The translations under genes and the position numbers were made by a program. A stretch of DNA of 64,000 nt from Verrucomicrobiota bacterium (GTDB lineage: Bacteria > Verrucomicrobiota > Verrucomicrobiia > Methylacidiphilales > JBCCWR01): positions 21,416 through 85,415 of the forward strand of contig JBCCXA010000014.1 of assembly GCA_039192515.1 (NCBI GenBank), written 5' to 3'. The notes under the pieces are model-generated. The model worked only from the letters and a program-made list of their open reading frames with translations, was not told the origin of the DNA and ran no database searches. The stretch's first letter is position 1. Each line of letters starts with the position of its first letter. Positions 18,233-26,961 of the stretch are shown one piece after another.

Positions 18233-18907
18233 ATGTCTGAGCAAGATTCCTTCGCGTTCTATGAGGCGCTTGAACAAAATGATAAGCCAGAAGAGCCGAA
18301 GTTGCGCGGATCAGAACAAAGCTATAAAAGAGCCGAGACTTTTAAGGATCTCAGAACGTATCCATACTCAACCTATAAAAAGATAAAGAACCAGGAGACA
18401 GCCCGAATGCCTAACACAATTCATAGACCCATAGATGGTAAAAGGAATATTGAGCGCCAAACCCGAGAACAACGCACCGTTAATCAAGTTCTCAGTGGTA
18501 TTACTCTTACTATCATATGTGGCATCGTTTTGGTTGGAGCATTGGCGGGAACTGGAGGGTATGTTTTATTTAAGCAAATCAATCAACAAAGTGTCACTAT
18601 TTCTGATTTGGAAAATAACAGCAATATGCGTCTTGCCGCACTTGAAGAACGCCTCTTAATCAAACACGCCGAACTTACCGAAGCTTTTGCCAACTCCAAC
18701 CGCCGTATCATGGAGCTTGCCACCAACTTTGAACAGTACCGCAATGAAACTACTGAAAATCTGAAGAAGGCTCAGACTAACATCAATACGCTATACGCTG
18801 AAAACCGCCGCCTTAAAAAACAAATCTCCTCTTACGAGCGGCGACTTGATGAACAAAACGATCTTATCTCTCTTTATGAAGCGCGTAGAAGCAGATTTTT
18901 TCGCTGA
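18233..18907 (+). CDS. Membrane-anchored coiled-coil protein
   Basis: A 224-residue protein with a charged cytoplasmic head (residues 1-85), one transmembrane segment (about 92-115, including LTIICGIVLVGALAGTGGYV) and a long C-terminal coiled coil (about 125-224) rich in Leu, Glu, Asn and Arg. I chose ATG 18233 over the in-frame TTG at 18191 because the upstream extension does not look coding. It is divergent from the aminotransferase gene and directly abuts the next gene. No family is recognised; a structural or spacer role at the membrane is inferred. Confidence 0.65.
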   Translation: MSEQDSFAFYEALEQNDKPEEPKLRGSEQSYKRAETFKDLRTYPYSTYKKIKNQETARMPNTIHRPIDGKRNIERQTREQRTVNQVLSGITLTIICGIVLVGALAGTGGYVLFKQINQQSVTISDLENNSNMRLAALEERLLIKHAELTEAFANSNRRIMELATNFEQYRNETTENLKKAQTNINTLYAENRRLKKQISSYERRLDEQNDLISLYEARRSRFFR

Positions 18908-18916
18908 TTGAAGGAT

Positions 18917-19456
18917 ATGGGACTCGTTGAACTTAGACGCCTTTATTCTGAATGGCGCATACGCTTAAGACGCGTACAGGAGGTCATCCAGCCCACTGTA
19001 TGGTCAGAGCAAGACTGGAATAGGTTTGCTCACTCTCTAGTCATCGTCATCAATAAATATGGGAATACATGGGACCAAGAAGAAACAAAATTTTCTGACA
19101 TTCGCTGGGATGTCGAAGGAGATGCCCAGCTCATTTGCCAAACCGAAATAAGTCCTTCTAAAAGGTCTCTTGTCGTTGCACAACAAGGTGGGTTTGCTGA
19201 TAGTAATCATAACTATACCTGGTTCTACGCTGAATTTAATGAACAAGGGGAGTTTATTGGCAACCCTTATTGGGTTGATGGAAATTGGAAAGACGCTTTA
19301 GCCATGGTTCTACTCCCTCAACAAATGGCAGCGGGCTTTTATCTCCAAGCGTCTTATAACGACGGTTTAAAACAAAACCTTCTCCTACAAGACGCAAAGA
19401 GTGAGGGAGAGAATAAGTGGTTAGAAAAGAGCTACGAAGAAGTTACTCAATCCTAG
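18917..19456 (+). CDS. Hypothetical protein, partner of the coiled-coil gene
   Basis: A soluble protein of about 179 residues, rich in Trp and Gln, with no signal peptide or motif I recognise. The frame opens directly after the stop of the coiled-coil gene: TTG at 18908 and ATG at 18917 are both possible starts. The AAGGA at 18911 is too close to the ATG to help it, so the start is uncertain. The direct junction suggests the two genes are translated together. It is convergent with the next gene at 19495. Confidence 0.6.
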   Translation: MGLVELRRLYSEWRIRLRRVQEVIQPTVWSEQDWNRFAHSLVIVINKYGNTWDQEETKFSDIRWDVEGDAQLICQTEISPSKRSLVVAQQGGFADSNHNYTWFYAEFNEQGEFIGNPYWVDGNWKDALAMVLLPQQMAAGFYLQASYNDGLKQNLLLQDAKSEGENKWLEKSYEEVTQS

Positions 19457-19494
19457 ACCATCCTTACAACCATGAGCAAAAGCTTTAGCTACCC

Positions 19495-20163
19495 TTAGCT
19501 ACCAAATTGACTAAGAACTTGAGCTGCTTTACCCTTGGCCTCCAATATCAGGTTGCCTTTCCTGTCCAAAAACAACTCCATGTCATCTACTATTACTCGT
19601 CGCTCAAGTAACAATTTTAACTCTTTGGCACCTAACTCAGCTACACCTTGAGCACCACCTTCTGGTCCAAACATCAACTTGTTATCATTGGTTTTACTTA
19701 ACACCATCTCTCTGCCATTGCTAAGAAAATTAAATGATTGCCCAGCCTCTACTTGATCGACAAGCGCAGGTCTCAACAACATACCAAAATGAAAAACACG
19801 TGGTTTTTTCCATCTGGCTTGCCATATCTTATGATCCTGATCAAAACGAATATTGGCGCGCTTTAAAAACTTCTGATTTTCCGCAATCTTCTCAATAGGC
19901 AGATGATCCATAATAGACGGATTTTCCACCTCATCTTCAATCAGATCTAACATGAGTCTACCAAAGGGGTTCTCTTGAATAATACTGGAATAAGCAAACA
20001 TGCGAGCCAGCCACCGCTCTTCTCGAATAATATTCTCAGCGATAGGAAATTCCTCGCTGAAATTGATAGGACTAGGATGCCGCAAATCAACCGAAGAACT
20101 ATCAGCCCAAGCAATAGACAAACTCAGCCCTACAAAAAATAGGGTTCTGAAAATGGATGTCAT
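19495..20163 (-). CDS. Secreted hypothetical protein
   Basis: A 222-residue protein with a signal peptide (residues 1-20, cleavage probably after SIAWA). The mature part is charged, with a helical central part and a C-terminal segment of short strands (VDDMELFLDRKGNLILEAKG). No Cys or catalytic motif stands out. It is a single gene between a convergent neighbour and a 353-base gap. No family is recognised. Confidence 0.65.
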   Translation of the reverse strand: MTSIFRTLFFVGLSLSIAWADSSSVDLRHPSPINFSEEFPIAENIIREERWLARMFAYSSIIQENPFGRLMLDLIEDEVENPSIMDHLPIEKIAENQKFLKRANIRFDQDHKIWQARWKKPRVFHFGMLLRPALVDQVEAGQSFNFLSNGREMVLSKTNDNKLMFGPEGGAQGVAELGAKELKLLLERRVIVDDMELFLDRKGNLILEAKGKAAQVLSQFGS

Positions 20164-20516
20164 TTAGAAAATACAGCTCCCATATCGATTTTCAACTATG
20201 CGCATGCGTTTATATTTTTTCAACAAAAAATTTACCTAACTACAACATTATGAACAACCTAGGGAGTTATTCACAAACTGTTCACAATCAAGAGGTTCGC
20301 AAAATTCATATCTTGATATATCTAGATAAATTTTCTGATTCATCCCTCTTTGATTGCTCTTTTGGAACTCCCAGCAGTCTAAAGAATCAGACTCTGGGGA
20401 TATTTTACAAAATCGCATCCATGCTTCTATTTGATCAACGCTCAGTCTATAATGTCAAAGCATGTGTAAGGGGACTCAATAGAAAAATCATTGATTTGAC
20501 CGAATTTAGGACTCTG
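20164..20516. other. Intergenic region
   Basis: An open frame crosses this stretch on the + strand (20157-20576), but it overlaps the 3' end of the giant minus-strand gene, lacks a ribosome binding site and has an unconvincing composition. I see no other feature here. Confidence 0.4.
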
Positions 20517-23500
20517 TTAATAAAAACGTTCTTCTACCGGTTGCTCAATGACTTGGTCAATCACTTCTCCAGTTAAGCGGTCAATCGCGACTTGTACAAT
20601 TAGATGCTTTTGTCCTGTGACATGAAAGTCTTTCAAGTTTCGGCTGGCTGGGGTAAAGCTTCCGCTTTGTGTGATAACGTCAATCAATAAGTGCCAGGTT
20701 CTGGCATTATGAATATCTGAAAGCGCTGAGAGCAGAGCATCTCTTTGAACTTTCAAATCACGATTCGTATACGACGAGAAGGACTGTAGCATTTGGGCAA
20801 TATCTACTGAGTTTGTTAGAATATTGGTAGGGTTTTCTTTAGGACCCAGATAATCTTCAATTTCATCGACGAGTTGTTCAGCTTCATTCTCTGTAATGGT
20901 TGCCCCAGGGTCTTCACCCTCGATAGGAGCTACATCTGTATTAGCTACAATAGCTTTTAAAACTTCCCTTGGTGCTTTATTGAGATTCACTTTATCAGAT
21001 CTAACACTAGCTTCATTTAAACTAAAGAGCTCGAGTAATGCAGCGTCTGCTGCAGGTTGCGCAGAGTCTGGGTTTTCTTCATGGTTCAAAAGGTTGAGTG
21101 TCTTCCAAGGTAAATCGCGGCAGGCATAACTCATCTCTGCAATAGAAGTGAATGGTCTATTTAATACAATTGGACGACTTATGATTTGGCCATCAGAGTA
21201 ATTAAAAGTGGCATTAGGATTATCTGCTGCTCTTATCTGACTGGAGTTACCCCGGTCGCTGTAAGACTGCTCTCCACTTGCTTTGTTAGAACTCATAGCC
21301 TTACAATCAAAATGCTGTGTTTTTACCCAGGTAGTATAACTGCCTTCATTCGTGTTATCGAAGCCCGAAAAAGCACAAAGGGCATCAGAACCAGAGTCAG
21401 AATCTAAAAGCTTTAGCAAAACATGATCGGTAGGATCTAAACCCAGATCTCTTTCTGGTTCAGATGTGCCAGTGTGCAAAAAACCAAATCTTGTAACTCT
21501 GGGGTCAGGAAAAAAAGAATATAACCTGGCGATACCATTCTTACTGAAATCCTGCTGGTTGTTACTATTGTGATTTAGCTCTTTTGATACCCTGGGAATG
21601 TAAGAACTATAGTTACCTCCGATTTCAGTGATCGTTTGCACTGGCAGCCAACTTCCTTTTACTAGCTTTTCGAGTTGAATATGATATTGCTCGGCATCTA
21701 TGTACAATCTATGATTGTCAAAATTGGTGTTATCTGGTACCTGGTAATTACTCAATTCAAACTTTCCTTTATAAAAACCAAATACGTTTGAACCATCTTC
21801 TTCGTAGTAGTCATCATTGCCATTTGCATCATCAGAAAATGAGCTTGCGTCACTTCTTATCAGAAACCTCGGATCGGCAAAGTCTCCATCAAGAACAGTA
21901 AAGTTAATAAAATCGGTAACAGGGCTATCAGGACCCTGTCCAGCACCTGCAGCACCATTTCGAATATGTGCGCCGTTGCTCCAGCTTTCTGGAGTAAATT
22001 TGACTTGTATAAACTGGTCATAGAATTCAGCACTTTTGAATAAGCCATGAAATTTTAATCGGTATTCGCCGCCCTGAGATTGAGAGGCATTGCGGTGCGG
22101 GTTCCACAGATTAAAGGTCCAATGAAAGGTTGCTGAACTGTTGACCGGTAACTGATATGTAGCTGATCCATCAGAATCACCCACTATACTAGGATGTGTC
22201 ACACTGTCGTAAACGACTCCCCCAATTTGATCATCAAGACGAATGGTCGTGTGGTGTCCCAGAGCAAAGAGATATGGTATGTTCTCGATCCCTGCCAAGT
22301 CGTGGTCAATGGCAAAACCAGAGCCTGATGGTCCTTCAGGATTTGAAGTAATATCATTGCGAGCTATGACTGTGGGATCGCTGTCTTCATCATATTGGTC
22401 AATAATATTTAAACCAATTTGCCAAATGTGACGTGATAGCTCACGGGCAATAGAATCTGTATCAAGAAAAGAATTTAGATGTCTAAAGGTAGAATTATTA
22501 TTAAATATATTTTCAAGCACTTGGTTTTCATCTTGAGCAATCTGTCCCAGTGAATCAGGCCAGATACCAGCTTGAAGCACTTCAAAGAAGTTGGGTTCGC
22601 GTCCCTCCTCGGCAATCTCTTGAAAAGCTAGCAGCCTCTCGCGACTCCTTAATCCATCTTCATCAGGGCTAAAACTACTGTCTTCTACTACAGCTTCTTC
22701 GTCATAAGTCCACTTAAGTCCCTCTGGCTCCAAACCAAAGTAATCCTTTATTTTTGCAAGACGCTCTTCTTGGCTCATACTCTGACTCAAGTCACTTTCT
22801 TCATTAAACAGAGCAATCATCGTGAGTGGGAAACGGCTCTTTAATAATAATTCCCCTACTTGTGCTTCAGTTCCATCTCTTCTCGTAAAGGGCTTTGTCA
22901 CCCTTGCGTCATTAGGAGAAGTATGAATCTCCTCTGGACTCGCTGCAGGGGTGTTAACAGGCTTCCAATCGGGACTATTTACTGCCGTGCTAAAGGTATT
23001 GACATGCGTCAAAAACTCTTCAGGGTCTCCACCGCTAAACTGATTTCTAGCCGTCTCTGAATAGGCATAATAAATGAGGTCTGTGCGATCTAGGAATCTA
23101 TTTGTTACATACCCTTCTGAAGTAGGAGGTGCTACCTGATATCCATAGCGTTGGCCATAATTCGTAATATAGTCATCATATTTAGCGAGGTCGGATGCCC
23201 ACTTCCAATTAAAGAGACTGATGGGGTCATCTGATTCTCCTATATAACCTGGCAATGGATTGTTATAAAGGTCTAACCAGGCTAGGCTTCCCTTTCGCTT
23301 TGATTTTGCCTGTAGGTCCTCTGGTAAATTTCCCGGAGCACCCACTACATTGATATTGATAAGACCAGAGGTGTCATATACTCGGTACGCATAACGCCCC
23401 AAGACATAGCCATGATTGAGCCTATCCCCTAATACACTTTTCAATAACCTTTCGGAAAATTTATCGAGTTGAACTGGACCATTTCGATCAACATAAATCC

Positions 23501-24092
23501 AATCAGGATACCCGTCTGCTAAAGTTTGCTGATTTTGAGCAGTTGTCAGTAATCTCGCCGTGTTCCAAGCTTGCGCTGAAAGCCTTCGATTGTTAAGCGA
23601 AGGATCATCTGTGCTTACAGTGCTTGCTAAACTTACATTGCTTCCTTCAAAAAACTCTACTCCTCTTCGGCTCGTTTTTAGTAAGTTTAAAATATTCGAA
23701 CGAGCCATTTGCAGGGCGTGAGCATCTCGCTGTGGAGAGTAATCTTTGTCTTCTTTCGGTGTATAAAAAGCCCTTTCTGATATAGAGTCGGATGAACTTG
23801 TCACAGAGTTCTGTTCAATCTCATAGAGGGTTTCGGATATCACCTGATTTAGAGCATCTTGAGCCAATAAATCCACCATCAGCGATTTAGAATAGTGAGT
23901 AGTCGCGGCCAGATCAGTTCGGGCCGTGCTCACAAATGCCACTAGCATGATAGCTGCTAAGGCGATTAAAAATAGCACTCCCACCAAGGCAATTCCAGCT
24001 TTGGTAGACTTACCACCTTGAATTTTTTGGTAAAATCTTCTGAGCTTGTCCCATCTTCCTGATGGCTTTTCGCGTTCCTCTTGATCCTTCAT
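20517..24092 (-). CDS. Verru_Chthon cassette protein A-like, pseudopilin/GspK-like giant
   Basis: A 1191-residue protein with a basic head and one N-terminal hydrophobic segment (about residues 32-55, AGIALVGVLFLIALAAIMLV) followed at once by a helix like those of type IV pilin-like proteins. That start and the great length match the Verrucomicrobia-specific Verru_Chthon cassette A family. A C-terminal stretch (VNLNKAPREVLKAIVANTDV, then paired acidic helices) recalls the SAM-like module of the minor pseudopilin GspK. The middle is low in motifs and rich in Asp, Ser and Asn. In known genomes protein A is accompanied by cassette proteins B, C and D; none of these is next to it here. Confidence 0.75.
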   Translation of the reverse strand: MKDQEEREKPSGRWDKLRRFYQKIQGGKSTKAGIALVGVLFLIALAAIMLVAFVSTARTDLAATTHYSKSLMVDLLAQDALNQVISETLYEIEQNSVTSSSDSISERAFYTPKEDKDYSPQRDAHALQMARSNILNLLKTSRRGVEFFEGSNVSLASTVSTDDPSLNNRRLSAQAWNTARLLTTAQNQQTLADGYPDWIYVDRNGPVQLDKFSERLLKSVLGDRLNHGYVLGRYAYRVYDTSGLININVVGAPGNLPEDLQAKSKRKGSLAWLDLYNNPLPGYIGESDDPISLFNWKWASDLAKYDDYITNYGQRYGYQVAPPTSEGYVTNRFLDRTDLIYYAYSETARNQFSGGDPEEFLTHVNTFSTAVNSPDWKPVNTPAASPEEIHTSPNDARVTKPFTRRDGTEAQVGELLLKSRFPLTMIALFNEESDLSQSMSQEERLAKIKDYFGLEPEGLKWTYDEEAVVEDSSFSPDEDGLRSRERLLAFQEIAEEGREPNFFEVLQAGIWPDSLGQIAQDENQVLENIFNNNSTFRHLNSFLDTDSIARELSRHIWQIGLNIIDQYDEDSDPTVIARNDITSNPEGPSGSGFAIDHDLAGIENIPYLFALGHHTTIRLDDQIGGVVYDSVTHPSIVGDSDGSATYQLPVNSSATFHWTFNLWNPHRNASQSQGGEYRLKFHGLFKSAEFYDQFIQVKFTPESWSNGAHIRNGAAGAGQGPDSPVTDFINFTVLDGDFADPRFLIRSDASSFSDDANGNDDYYEEDGSNVFGFYKGKFELSNYQVPDNTNFDNHRLYIDAEQYHIQLEKLVKGSWLPVQTITEIGGNYSSYIPRVSKELNHNSNNQQDFSKNGIARLYSFFPDPRVTRFGFLHTGTSEPERDLGLDPTDHVLLKLLDSDSGSDALCAFSGFDNTNEGSYTTWVKTQHFDCKAMSSNKASGEQSYSDRGNSSQIRAADNPNATFNYSDGQIISRPIVLNRPFTSIAEMSYACRDLPWKTLNLLNHEENPDSAQPAADAALLELFSLNEASVRSDKVNLNKAPREVLKAIVANTDVAPIEGEDPGATITENEAEQLVDEIEDYLGPKENPTNILTNSVDIAQMLQSFSSYTNRDLKVQRDALLSALSDIHNARTWHLLIDVITQSGSFTPASRNLKDFHVTGQKHLIVQVAIDRLTGEVIDQVIEQPVEERFY

Positions 24093-24507
24093 AAAGCCCC
24101 GTTTTCAATTTTATGAATTAAATGATTCTTTTCGGATATCGGACTTTAAAAGATTAACTTTAGCTTTTGCCACTGCAGATTAGCTCCTGTAAGCCTTGCA
24201 CTACAAAGAATAGAAGAATCGACTAAGATGTATCCAAATCTAATATTTCCGGCAGATTCCATGTTTCTCGGAGCCAAGATCTTGCGTATACCCCCGCCCT
24301 ACGCGATTAAATGGCTCTATCTTGCTTGGAATCAAGCTGTTATGGAGATTTTCAATGGGCTAATAAATCATTCGGAGTAAAATCGAATGATAGGTTGTAA
24401 GACTGAAACTGTTCCGTTACAACCATAGTAGTTTGCTTATATTCAGATAAAGCCATACAAGAGTAAAAGAACACCAAGCTAAATGATCGAAAATGGAGAT
24501 TTAAAGA
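24093..24507. other. Intergenic region before the peroxiredoxin gene
   Basis: These 415 bases hold no clear gene. A 39-residue open frame starts at the ATG of the first copy of a 24-base repeat (24261-24284), but it has no recognisable product. A purine-rich GGAGAT lies at 24492-24497, about 10 bases before the peroxiredoxin ATG, and is its likely ribosome binding site. Confidence 0.4.
24261..24284 (+). repeat. Dispersed 24-base direct repeat, copy 1
   Basis: Pattern ATGTTTCTCGGAGCCAAGAT followed by CTTG. It matches copy 2 (25310) at 20 of 24 positions and is in the same orientation. It lies about 220 bases before the peroxiredoxin gene. Confidence 0.6.
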
Positions 24508-25035
24508 ATGAATAAAAAATTTAAATCAGGGGGGATCCTTCCAGCCTATACTTTTAAATCGGTAAACGGAGATACCTTCACATTAGGGAAACCTTCAGTG
24601 AACGGAAATTGGCAATTAGTTTTCATTTACCGCGGCCGCCACTGTCCTATCTGCGTTGAATATCTTGCTAGGCTTGAAGAACTTAGAGAAAAGTTTATGG
24701 CAGCGAAAGCAGAGATCGTTGTTGTTTCTGCTGATCCTGAAATAAAGGCAAAAGATATGGTGGAACAGACTAAGATGAAGTTCCCCGTGGGCTATGATTT
24801 ATCAATTGATCAAATGAAAGAATTAGGTGTCTACATATCAATGCCAAGATCTAATGATGAAACTGATCGCCCTTTTGCTGAACCCGGCATGTTTGCTGTA
24901 AATTCTGAGGGGAAGGTTCAACTAATCGATATTTCTAATACTCCTTTCAATCGTGCCGACCTATCCGAACTCCTAGATACTGTTGAATGGATTCAAGATA
25001 ATGACTACCCCATACGTGGAACTTACGAGGCCTAA
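24508..25035 (+). CDS. Peroxiredoxin-like (AhpC/TSA, redoxin fold) protein
   Basis: A 175-residue thioredoxin-fold protein. The active-site region reads FIYRGRHCPICVEYL, a CPxC pair at about residues 50-53, placed where the peroxidatic Cys of AhpC/TSA proteins sits. EIVVVSADP and MPRSNDETDRPFAEPGMFAV fit the redoxin fold. No signal peptide is present, so it is cytoplasmic. It probably reduces peroxides or disulfides. The fossil of an FMN reductase gene lies 60 bases downstream on the other strand, and a broken paralog of this gene lies at 30.95 kb. Confidence 0.85.
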   Translation: MNKKFKSGGILPAYTFKSVNGDTFTLGKPSVNGNWQLVFIYRGRHCPICVEYLARLEELREKFMAAKAEIVVVSADPEIKAKDMVEQTKMKFPVGYDLSIDQMKELGVYISMPRSNDETDRPFAEPGMFAVNSEGKVQLIDISNTPFNRADLSELLDTVEWIQDNDYPIRGTYEA

Positions 25036-25094
25036 AAATTCAGCTATTATAAAGCCTCTGAAAATTGCATACCTGCTGATAGAAGCTACGACTG

Positions 25095-25298
25095 CAAATG
25101 CTTTTCTCTGAATCCATCGCAGAGTCAATGAGTTGAACTAGCTTGATTCACGTTCCACTGAGAAAATTGGCATTTCATAGTCATTCAAGTCAGTACAGTA
25201 TCATCTGTATCACTTTGAGGAATCAACCCTAAGCCTTGCAAGATATCTATTGATAGACGTTGTGCTATTAATAGCTGCAGTCATTAATATTTTTCTAT
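25095..25298 (-). pseudogene. Fossil of an NAD(P)H-dependent FMN reductase gene
   Basis: Read on the minus strand from 25298, the sequence aligns with the start of the intact FMN reductase at 32106-32639. Shared stretches include TSINR and LNDYEMPI[FY]S.ERESS. The start codon is ATA instead of ATG, in-frame stops interrupt the first 50 codons, and after ERESS a deletion with a frame change leads to LVQLIDSAM, matching LVQLIESSDG of the intact gene. Most of the 3' half is missing. It is a truncated, non-functional paralog. Confidence 0.85.
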
Positions 25299-25309
25299 AT
25301 TCCTTTTTT

Positions 25310-25333
25310 ATGTTTCTTGGGACCAAGATTTTG
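25310..25333 (+). repeat. Dispersed 24-base direct repeat, copy 2
   Basis: Differs from copy 1 at four positions and from copy 3 (63145) at three. Similarity to copy 3 continues for about 30 bases beyond the core (CTTTAA.TCGCT). It lies 12 bases from the start of the FMN reductase fossil, so copies 1 and 2 bracket the peroxiredoxin gene plus the fossil. Confidence 0.6.
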
Positions 25334-25367
25334 CAGAGGCCTTTAACTCGCTATGGCATCATTCGCA

Positions 25368-26726
25368 TTAAAAACTCCAGGTTACTGAGACCATCCCAAA
25401 ATCAATATCATCACCTCCAGCATCTGTAATCACTCCACCTGCGAAGAAATGGCTGTATGTCAAGTCAAATGCCAGATAGCGGTTCAATTGGTACTTAATG
25501 TAAATGGATGGAACATGTGCCACAAAATTTCCACTTTGGTTTGCCGTCCCAGGAAGTGGCCTTAGACCTCTCGAATAGACTGCCTCCTCATCTTCAAGAC
25601 GCCAAAATAAATTCCAATCAAGCTTAACACTAAGGCTCTTGAGTGGATGCAGTGTTACAGCTGGGTCCACATTAAAGAAATTCTGCGGCACTAATACGGA
25701 TGCCTCTTCAAAATAGGGTAGCTTTGGAAAAAGAGGATTGAATGTGTTTAGTTCGTTATCGTTTGGGTCATCGTCACCACTAGCAATGTTCATACTTAGT
25801 TCGACACGTGGGGACCAAGGTAGCCTTTCAAATGTATAGCCATTGATAGTCGCAACAGTCCACGCACTTATGTCAGCATTTCCAAAATCGCCAAGCTGGT
25901 AAATAAACTCATAATTCCAATCCCAGGCTCCTTGCTTGCCAAATAACCTTGAGCCCAGTGAATGCCGGGTTTCATTGGCACTTCCTTGTGTATAAACCCT
26001 ATTTCCCCGGTAGGTTCCAAGGTAGTAAAAGTCTGCTTTGGTTAGCCCATAGTCCCAAGTAGTATAAACTCCCCATAAACTTGAATCATAATCAGCGTCA
26101 TCATCAAAGGCATATTTTTTGATCTCAGTCTCATACGTGGCAAGAAGCGTGATATCCCCTCCAAATATCTCACTATCCACACGTATTCCATCAAAATTCT
26201 GACGAACATTTGGTCCATTGCGTAAAGAAACTAGACGAGCCGAACCTAAAGAAATATGTTGCCGCCCCACACGCAGACGATAATTCGCCAGAGACAAATC
26301 GGCAAATGCTTGTGCTAAATCCATGTTGTTCTCATCAAAGGGACCCGATTGAATCTCATGGGTGAAATTCAAGTAGCTACCAAATTCAACAAAGGTGCGA
26401 AAATGTTCATTGATATATAAATCTCCATGTAAAAGGATTCTTTGTAAAAAAATGTTTCCGTCATCCTCAATTGGTAAAAGACCAAACCGATCATTTCCGA
26501 ATACATTTAACCGCTCGCGAACTGAACCGCCCAAGGAAAGATAAGCATCTCCTTGTAAAGGCAAAAATTTAATTTGTTCATAGCTATTGAGAGTTTCTTT
26601 TTCTGAAAGATAAGAATAATCCTCAAGCCACCGAAATGGGGATATCGTTGGTGGTTCAGCGTGAATATTAAGTGTTAAAATTCCGCTCAACCAAAAGCCA
26701 ATTAAAAAAACTTTTTCATCATTCAT
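25368..26726 (-). CDS. Alginate-export-type outer-membrane porin
   Basis: A 452-residue protein with a signal peptide (cleavage about residue 23, NIHAEPP). The rest is a beta barrel: many short alternating strands rich in Tyr, Trp, Asn and Gly, ending in VSVTWSF with the C-terminal Phe typical of outer-membrane barrels. The stretches ANYRLRVGRQHISLGSARLV and GPNVRQNFDGIRVD fit the alginate_exp/AlgE-like family. The substrate is not necessarily alginate; in this phylum such porins are often uncharacterised. It is divergent from the long surface-protein gene. Confidence 0.8.
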   Translation of the reverse strand: MNDEKVFLIGFWLSGILTLNIHAEPPTISPFRWLEDYSYLSEKETLNSYEQIKFLPLQGDAYLSLGGSVRERLNVFGNDRFGLLPIEDDGNIFLQRILLHGDLYINEHFRTFVEFGSYLNFTHEIQSGPFDENNMDLAQAFADLSLANYRLRVGRQHISLGSARLVSLRNGPNVRQNFDGIRVDSEIFGGDITLLATYETEIKKYAFDDDADYDSSLWGVYTTWDYGLTKADFYYLGTYRGNRVYTQGSANETRHSLGSRLFGKQGAWDWNYEFIYQLGDFGNADISAWTVATINGYTFERLPWSPRVELSMNIASGDDDPNDNELNTFNPLFPKLPYFEEASVLVPQNFFNVDPAVTLHPLKSLSVKLDWNLFWRLEDEEAVYSRGLRPLPGTANQSGNFVAHVPSIYIKYQLNRYLAFDLTYSHFFAGGVITDAGGDDIDFGMVSVTWSF

Positions 26727-26961
26727 TAAACACTCCCATCTCGCTCACTCATAGTTCTTATAAATAACGCGAGACTAAATAATAGTTAAGCATCATTCCT
26801 TTACTATAAAATCATAATTCTCGCTTCGTAGCCTGATTCATTCCTTTTGATTCAAACCGAATAATTATACCATTCAGATTAAAGCTAATGCGGTTCAATT
26901 TCGCCATATGGTAAGATAATTAGGATCGCTTTCTATTAGTCGTAAAAGTAACTTTTTAACC

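Noticed and set aside
20157..20576. 139-residue + strand open frame
   Set aside because: It overlaps the end of the giant minus-strand gene, has no ribosome binding site, and its composition (many Ser, Tyr, Phe, Ile runs) is that of translated non-coding A+T-rich DNA.
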